A stretch of DNA of 64,000 bases, taken from NCBI GenBank assembly GCA_903813345.2, contig CAIIXF020000007.1:25283564-25347563 (forward strand). Reading direction: 5' to 3'. Both the position numbers and the translations under genes were made by a program. The DNA is from Owenia fusiformis. Lineage: Eukaryota; Annelida; Polychaeta; Sabellida; Oweniidae. How positions within the stretch are numbered: position 1 is the stretch's first letter; each line of letters begins with the position of its first letter. This document shows positions 58,494 to 64,000 of the stretch, piece by piece. The notes below the pieces were generated by a model that was not told the origin of the DNA, searched no databases, and saw nothing but the letters and a program-made list of their open reading frames with translations.

Positions 58494-59799
58494 GAAAGAC
58501 TTAATATAAGATTTTAGCTCAACCTATCTAAAACCTACATTCAATTCCATTTACCTAATCTATTCGAATGATGTTAATCCCCTAAGTGCAGATTGGCATG
58601 TAGGGAGTACGGCAACCACAAGAAAAGCGAAATGTAATATTTTGAATAAGCATGGCTAAATGGATAATCTAAATATATGTTATTCAATAAACACACATCA
58701 ATGTGATGTATTCCATGTTCATACATTTCTTGCATCTTTATCTTGATATTAAAATTAAGTTCAGACCAATGGAAATCAGACTATTGGAGTTTGGATGAAT
58801 GGGATTTAGACCAATGAGGCGACCCCTATGATAGACTAATACTTATAGATTAAGAGGATGGCAATTCTGTCACAGAGATTTGACAAACTAAAGCCACTAA
58901 ACAAATAGAAGTAAGGGAGTAGAAGAGATAATATAGACATCATACATGGAGCAAAGAAAGTTTGCATATACTGAGTTACATGTGTAGCCTACAGGGGCCC
59001 ACTTTGGACAAGACAAATTTGTCCCAATGCAATATGACCACCGTTTCATACGAAACAGACATTATGACCTTCACCGACACCGATTCATACGAAACAGTTA
59101 TACATTACAAAACTTTTCGACAGGGTCCTCACTCTCTTTTTCCTTGGTACACAGATTGGAGGGCAGTGGAGATATTTATTTCGGTCAATTCTACTTGTCC
59201 CGATGCCAGGTGTGGTCCCGCCTTGTGGTCCAAATCGTTAGGGAGCTAGAGAAAATCCTAATGGTCTGACCTCATGGCATGATGTGTCTAGGCTCTCTAC
59301 TGATTTATTGAAACCCAATTTTAGCTGAAATAACATTAGAAATAGGTTATGCTTCATACAGTATATTCAATTCCTATATAGGCCTATGCATAAAATTGAA
59401 ATTTATGATTTTTTGTGGAAAATATTAGAGTTAGCCTAGACTAGGATTACAAATCTAAAAAACTAAATACAAACTGATTTTATTTCCAATGTTACATGTC
59501 TAGATATCGAAGTTAGGTCTTCCGACAACAGATATTGCAGAATTTGCGTGTACAGGACGAATATATCGTACTAGCAGTTTGACTTTGAAAATTTCAATAA
59601 AAAATGGCGACCCGAAAATTTTAACTCGTAACCGTTTCAAAATTTTAGTATTTTCTGCACAAATACATAATGCAGCGACTTATCCTTGACAATATTTATA
59701 ATTAATATATTTACTTATATGTACACATTAAAATCTCTCGAGTAAAACACCAAACTTTCATGGTATTACTATTCCATTTCCAAGGGTCAAATCATGTGA

Positions 59800-60130
59800 A
59801 AATAAACCATGTGGCTTTTCTAATCGCGGGTCCAATCAGGGGGAAAACGAAACGTCCCGTCAAATCGCTCATAGGCAGCCGGAAGAAACTTGTCACTTTT
59901 CCTGCTTGGAAATAAGTGGATTATTTGGTATATTTTTATTATTTCGAGGGGAATGTTGAAATCGTTGTAATAGGCAACTCAAAATGAAGAATAATTAGCC
60001 CACACTTTGGTTTTCTTTCAGAGAGATATTTATCTTATGATTCCTGTTGCCTATTGCTGCTCTTTAAATGAGGAGATAAGAAAAAAAATCAATTCGTGGA
60101 AAGATCGCCCGAAAATTTGAATTATCAAAA
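59800..60130 (+). promoter_or_regulatory. Probable RBM45 promoter and 5' UTR
   Basis: The 330 bases before the ATG hold a CCAAT box in GGTCCAATCAGG (59830) and an ETS-type site CCGGAAG (59879), both common in TATA-less housekeeping promoters. No TATA box is evident. Transcription start not determined; this is motif-based inference. Confidence 0.45.
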
Positions 60131-60290
60131 ATGGCTCGAGGAGGACATAGCGATGACCCTCCATTCAGTAGACTATTTGTACTTTGTGGCAAGAAAACCG
60201 AGGAAGATGAATTGAAGCAGCTTTTTGGCGACTATGGCACCCTCGAGGATGTATGGTTGGTCAAAGATCGAGCCACTGGAATTTTCAAAG
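60131..60290 (+). CDS. RBM45: RBM45-like protein, exon 1 (RRM1 first half)
   Basis: Begins at ATG 60131, preceded by CAAAA. It encodes 53 codons plus one base: a short Gly/Asp/Pro leader, Phe-Ser-Arg then RNP2 (Leu-Phe-Val-Leu-Cys-Gly, residues 15-20), Phe-Gly-Asp-Tyr-Gly-x-Leu-Glu-Asp-Val-Trp-Leu-Val-Lys-Asp (32-46) and the beginning of RNP1 at Lys53. The pattern Pro-Pro-x-Ser-Arg-x-Phe and Asp-Val-Trp-x-Val-x-Asp matches RBM45 (DRB1), an RNA-binding protein with three to four RRMs, expressed strongly in developing nervous system in vertebrates and linked to RNA processing. The donor is GTGAGA at 60291. Reading on into the intron adds spurious residues ending at 60322. Confidence 0.85.
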
Positions 60291-62425
60291 GTGAGACACG
60301 CGAAATAAAGATGGCGTCCTAACAGGAATTTTAAGCTCACCCAAATTGGGTGTCGACTTTTGGCTTGCAACTTTTTTTTTATTAGATAAATTTATTTCAT
60401 TCATTGGCTTGCAACTGAAGATACCTCAAGAAAAGCCTGAGACTGCCGAAGATTTTCTTTGCAAACGAAGTGGGCCGAGGGTACCAGGAATGTGAAGAGG
60501 ACGTCTCTAATTGGTCAAAAAAGAGAAGCTCGGCATTCTCCGTCAGATTGAATCAGCAAATTCTGTAGTCCAACAACATTAGACCTAGCCCGGGCCTCAT
60601 TTCTTATCTGACATGTGTTATGGCCCGGCTAGGTCTAACCTCCATGACCATTTTGCCTTTGATGCGTTAATTTAATCCTTCAGCAGGTTTCGACAAGCGG
60701 AACAAATTAAACCCTGAAAACATGGCAATATTACACAAAGAATGTGATTCAAACATGCATACATACCTTATAAACACATACACCCCGTCCCGTATCCCCC
60801 TTAGACCCTATTGATGCATAATTACGAAAATATTGGAGACAGGTTTGGAAATGACGAAAATGTCGGTCAGTTTCGGTAACATCGAAATTGCAAATCGTTT
60901 CAGGAATTAACCGTCATCACGGCACTGCATTAACGAACAGTGGGTTTGCAATTAATAACTATTTTGCGTGTATACACGCGCTATATAAATCAATCAAAGA
61001 TACCTGTTATCCTCAAAATTTATCTTTTAATGCAAGTAATCGCGATAATAATTATCAATCTATTTGACAACAATTTCGTTTCGCTGGTAGTTTAATTTTA
61101 CGATCCGGGACACTCAGACGAACAGACACAATGACGGACATGCGGAATGTCACTTTAGAGATTGGTAAGTGTAGCCTCATTTTACTCGTATAAATGAACA
61201 TTTAACACAAAAATATTGTGTTAAATCGCTCAATGTTATGTGTTTTTATATTATTGTCAAGTATCACTTGCACGTTATCGCGGAAAAATGGTTTCGATGG
61301 ATTCAGAACTTGCATCAAAGGAAAGAATAGTAAGGAGGTTAAACTCAATAAGGGCCCCAAGAAAATTCCTAATAATAAAGAACGCCGTTATTGAGTTTAA
61401 CGACGTTGAACTACAAATTCTGCTGCATGGCCCTAGTCATATAAATCCGACCATCGTATGCTTTATTTGTCATTATTTTTTGATAATTTGGATATTTATT
61501 TTTTGTTATTTTCTTGCATACTAGGGTCGTACACACTTCCCGATTGTAAATTGAGGGAAATGCTTTCCTGGCCTGTTTAGGCAACCAAAATCACACAAAT
61601 TATGTATTAGAATATGCTCTTCATCGATAATGTATTTAATCCTACCTTACACACGTCAAACGCTTGATAATTGAAGAAGTATAAGAATTTTTCTGGAAAT
61701 TTTTTTTTTCCCCATGTGTAGATGCATTCTGGGTAATGATTGTGTAAAAGTAAAACTCTAGGTGAAGCGAAAAAACGAAATTACAATAAATAACAGCAGC
61801 CATATTGAGATCGAGATTTCAACTCGAAAGTTTATCATCGTCTTATGACAATTGAATCGCCTTCTCAGACACCAAGGAGGGTGAAGAAACCGAAAACAGA
61901 TATGTTGGTAATAAATAATTACGATTTTCGTTTTGGTTGCATGGTTTCACATTTAGACAGTATTCAGTGACCTTGAGTGACCTTGAGAACCATATTGGAA
62001 ATTGGTTCAAACTTATACGAAAATGATTACATTTCTTCAATTATCAAGTATTTCCTGTGTTTAAGGTAAGAGTTAATACATTCTAGTTGAAGCATTGGAT
62101 CAATTATCTTATCTGTGTAACTTTTGTTGAGCATAGAGGGCAGAAAAGCATTTACCGCAATATACAGGGCTTAATATCCTCGACGCAAATGTTGAAAACA
62201 AAAATAAAAAACAAATATCCAAATCGTCAAAAAGAAACGTGAAACAACAACATTAAGTCGAGTTCACTTGACTACATGGCCCAACCTCAAATGAATGGAA
62301 AAGTTGCTGTCCACACCCAAATTATCCAGTATTACATACCTGTATCCAAATTCTATCATATTTATACCAGGTGATTCGGTAATTTAGGTAAATTTGGTAA
62401 TTTTTCATCATGTTCTGTATTTCAG
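60291..62425. other. RBM45 intron 1
   Basis: GT at 60291, AG at 62424-62425 after TTCTGTATTTCAG. It contains a possible short coding exon of another transcript (ATG 61131 to 61164, donor GTAAGTG) and a 61.26-61.52 kb open stretch holding an inverted repeat (TTAAACTCAATAAGGGC at 61338 against the GCCGTTATTGAGTTTAA near 61384). Otherwise nothing recognisable. Confidence 0.7.
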
Positions 62426-62523
62426 GTGTGGCTTATATCAAGTTTTCCAAAGCGTCGGAAGCTGCAAGTGCAATGGAGGCCCTCAATGGAAAGTTTGTGG
62501 ATTCTGCTCCCAAAGGTCTCAAG
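62426..62523 (+). CDS. RBM45: RBM45-like protein, exon 2 (RRM1 second half)
   Basis: A 98-base exon, phase matching exon 1 (G plus GT gives Gly54). RNP1 is Lys-Gly-Val-Ala-Tyr-Ile-Lys-Phe (53-60), followed by Ala-Ser-x-Ala-Met-Glu-Ala-Leu-Asn-Gly-Lys, the second helix and loop of an RRM. The donor is AAG/GTACAG. Residues 54-86. Confidence 0.88.
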
Positions 62524-63839
62524 GTACAGTTTATTATACAAAACTTTTTCACAGGTGAATTGGACTGTTATTGTATTATATTTTATTATATACAAAGTAC
62601 TATTATAAACGTTGTTAGATGGGGCTGCCCAGCACACTTTGACAGTTTGTTACTCATGACATGGGGCTTTAAGGTACAGTGGTACTTAGTAGGAAATGAC
62701 TAAAACAGGAAGTGACAATACCATGCTTGATTTCAAACATTTTTTGAACCAAGATAACAGAGTTCTGTATTGACCTCCAGTCAGTTTAATTTAAGCTCCA
62801 CATGTCATTTATATGACCAGGATCACAATATGTATGGTCAGAATGATGAAATACCCTTTTCAGCACTAAGAAAATGTGACTGAAAAATAGCTAAAAGTAG
62901 GCGCTTAGGAAAGGTCACTGAACAGAGTCTTTTGAATTTTTCAGAAAATGTGCCCAATATATTGCTCTAAATGATACAATCTTTGAAAATTTGATGTCAT
63001 TCATAGAAAAGAAAAATATGAAAAAAAACAGAATTGAAAAGCGATCTATTTTCCTTTTAATGACCGCCATTTTTTACCCTGCGTGCAGAGTCTAGTTAAA
63101 CTACACTCTGCCTAGTACAAACCGTATTACAGTTAAGTAGCCCCGCCCACATGACGGGTGCCGGTGACAGTTTGGGTAATAAATCACTTCTGACCTACGC
63201 GCTGACCTTTCTTCCACCAATCAGCAAGCCTGAAGAACCACGCACCAAAATAAATTCTTAATTGTCATTGATCAATTCCGGGCTTAACGATGATGTCAGA
63301 AGGAATGACCATATATAGAACGTCGGTCAAATTTGGCTGACGAGCACTGATTGGCGCGGTGAGTTCACAGGTTTATTTTAGTTTGAAAGAGTGAAGACTT
63401 AGCTCTCTTTTTAAGAAGTGAAGTCGAACGAATGCAAAGGGTAGCCATTTTTGTTTCAGACAATTTTCAAAAATTTCAAAGATTAATAAGTTTTAAGTTA
63501 TTTTTGTTCAACATCAATACAAAAAATTCCCCAATGACTCTTGGTTCAAAAGCTTGCCTAGCCTATTTTCGAAATGGTCGCCATTTTTGTCTCGCGAAAT
63601 TCACTTTTGGCCCATTTCCTAGCTTTACAAATAATTTAAGGTGTCCTGCATTGTAAAAAGCCATGTCTTTGTAAAGAGTAGTTGTATGAAATAATTTTGT
63701 TACAAAAAATCTGCAAAAAATTATATCCTTTTTTTATTTGTTGTCATTTTAGCCATCATTCACTTTTGAGCCCAGTACCCACAGTACTATTTTTTAGATA
63801 ATCTTACCCTATATCTAATGAATATTTTAATGTTTTCAG
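62524..63839. other. RBM45 intron 2, with a MITE
   Basis: GTACAG at the 5' side, TTTTCAG at 63833-63839. It holds the second 9-bp-duplication MITE (63075-63443). The 74-codon ORF at 63432-63656 straddles the MITE edge and is not a gene. Confidence 0.8.
63075..63443. mobile_element. MITE with 9-bp target duplication, copy 2 (inverted)
   Basis: TACCCTGCGTGCAGAG to TGCAAAGGGTA, the reverse complement of 40962-41339 along its length. GCCATTTTT is duplicated at 63066-63074 and 63444-63452. It keeps the TATATATAG, CCAATCAG and GCGCGGTGAG motifs. It lies inside RBM45 intron 2. Confidence 0.92.
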
Positions 63840-63965
63840 GTCATTCTTGCCAATAAAAAAGAGGAGGGCTCCCGAGTTGACAATAAAGAAGAAGAGAAGA
63901 TGCTCAGATTGTTTTGTATCATACCTTCAGAAGACACAAAAGAAGATGTTAAAGAACATTTTGAG
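63840..63965 (+). CDS. RBM45: RBM45-like protein, exon 3 (start of RRM2)
   Basis: A 126-base, 42-codon exon in phase with exon 2. It completes RRM1 with Val-Ile-Leu-Ala-Asn, runs through an acidic Glu-rich linker, and opens RRM2 with Leu-Arg-Leu-Phe-Cys-Ile-Ile-Pro and Thr-Lys-Glu-Asp-Val-Lys-Glu-His-Phe. In RBM45 the RRM1-RRM2 linker is likewise short and acidic. The donor is GAG/GTAAAA at 63966. The gene continues past the window. Confidence 0.85.
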
Positions 63966-64000
63966 GTAAAAATCAAGATTAATGTCACATATAGTAGATA

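Larger units (their letters stand above)
57546..60130. other. Between composite element and RBM45
   Basis: It starts with about 130-bp degenerate subrepeats marked by CTTTGAAGGTA at 57781, 57915 and 58042, perhaps the terminal region of the composite element. Next is the MITE at 58166-58493. Two overlapping short ORFs at 58962-59269 are unrecognised. From about 59500 base composition becomes more GC-rich towards the RBM45 promoter. Confidence 0.5.

Noticed and set aside
58962-59269. 95- and 80-codon overlapping ORFs
   Set aside because: No start context, domain or splice evidence; two frames open at once suggests chance in a GC-richer patch.
60131-60322. 63-codon single-exon reading of the RBM45 start
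   Set aside because: The last residues are intronic; the GTGAGA donor at 60291 and phase-matched exon 2 explain the gene better.
63432-63656. 74-codon ORF in RBM45 intron 2
   Set aside because: It begins inside a MITE end and crosses its target duplication into intron sequence.

Overview
This window is animal nuclear DNA, most likely from a bivalve mollusc or another lophotrochozoan. The evidence is split genes with GT-AG introns of several kilobases, two conserved animal genes (a TRAK/milton adaptor and an RBM45-like RNA-binding protein), a very AT-rich background, recurring ACATGTAC-type motifs, and a dense load of nested animal-type transposons. No bacterial operons, CRISPR arrays, tRNA or rRNA genes were seen. 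The species call is an inference.

Host genes. On the minus strand, two exons of a TRAK/milton gene (21183-21433 and 12475-12678) join with matching splice phases across an 8.5-kb intron. The gene enters from an unlocated 5' exon to the right and leaves past the left edge. On the plus strand, an RBM45-like gene starts at 60131; three exons (60131-60290, 62426-62523, 63840-63965) carry RRM1 and the start of RRM2, and the gene runs off the right edge. Everything between is intronic or intergenic DNA filled with repeats.

Mobile elements, left to right: a divergent pair of ORFs at 5.9-9.1 kb (a small Cys-containing protein with a P2X7-tail-like C terminus, and a 545-residue DDE transposase); a long-armed foldback holding a deleted piggyBac (18.6-20.0 kb); a dead mariner with 53-bp inverted termini (20.06-21.03 kb); a 5'-truncated LINE inserted into a MITE with a 12-bp target duplication (26.9-28.0 kb); a 3.15-kb element with 270-bp inverted termini (29.86-33.01 kb); a 1.05-kb element in a minisatellite (36.96-38.01 kb); several perfect palindromes (34.8-40.1 kb); a MITE family with 9-bp target duplications (40.96 and 63.08 kb); two foldbacks (44.2-45.5 kb); a LINE ORF1 (45.8-46.7 kb).

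The most interesting object is at 49.6-57.5 kb on the minus strand. It is one very large composite protein with an SGNH-hydrolase-like N terminus, four 53-residue repeats, a MULE-type DDE transposase, a SWIM zinc finger, a Ulp1-type cysteine protease and a PHD-like tail. It is cut in two by a later 3317-bp element (50883-54199) flanked by TATTA. Removing that element and one TATTA leaves the two halves in the same reading frame, so they were one ORF. A small frameshift in the PHD-like tail suggests the copy is now dead.

Two further patterns are a strand-asymmetric G/T-rich module shared by two otherwise different elements (30.8-32.3 and 51.9-53.3 kb), and a short interspersed repeat with about twelve copies between 10.4 and 43.2 kb.
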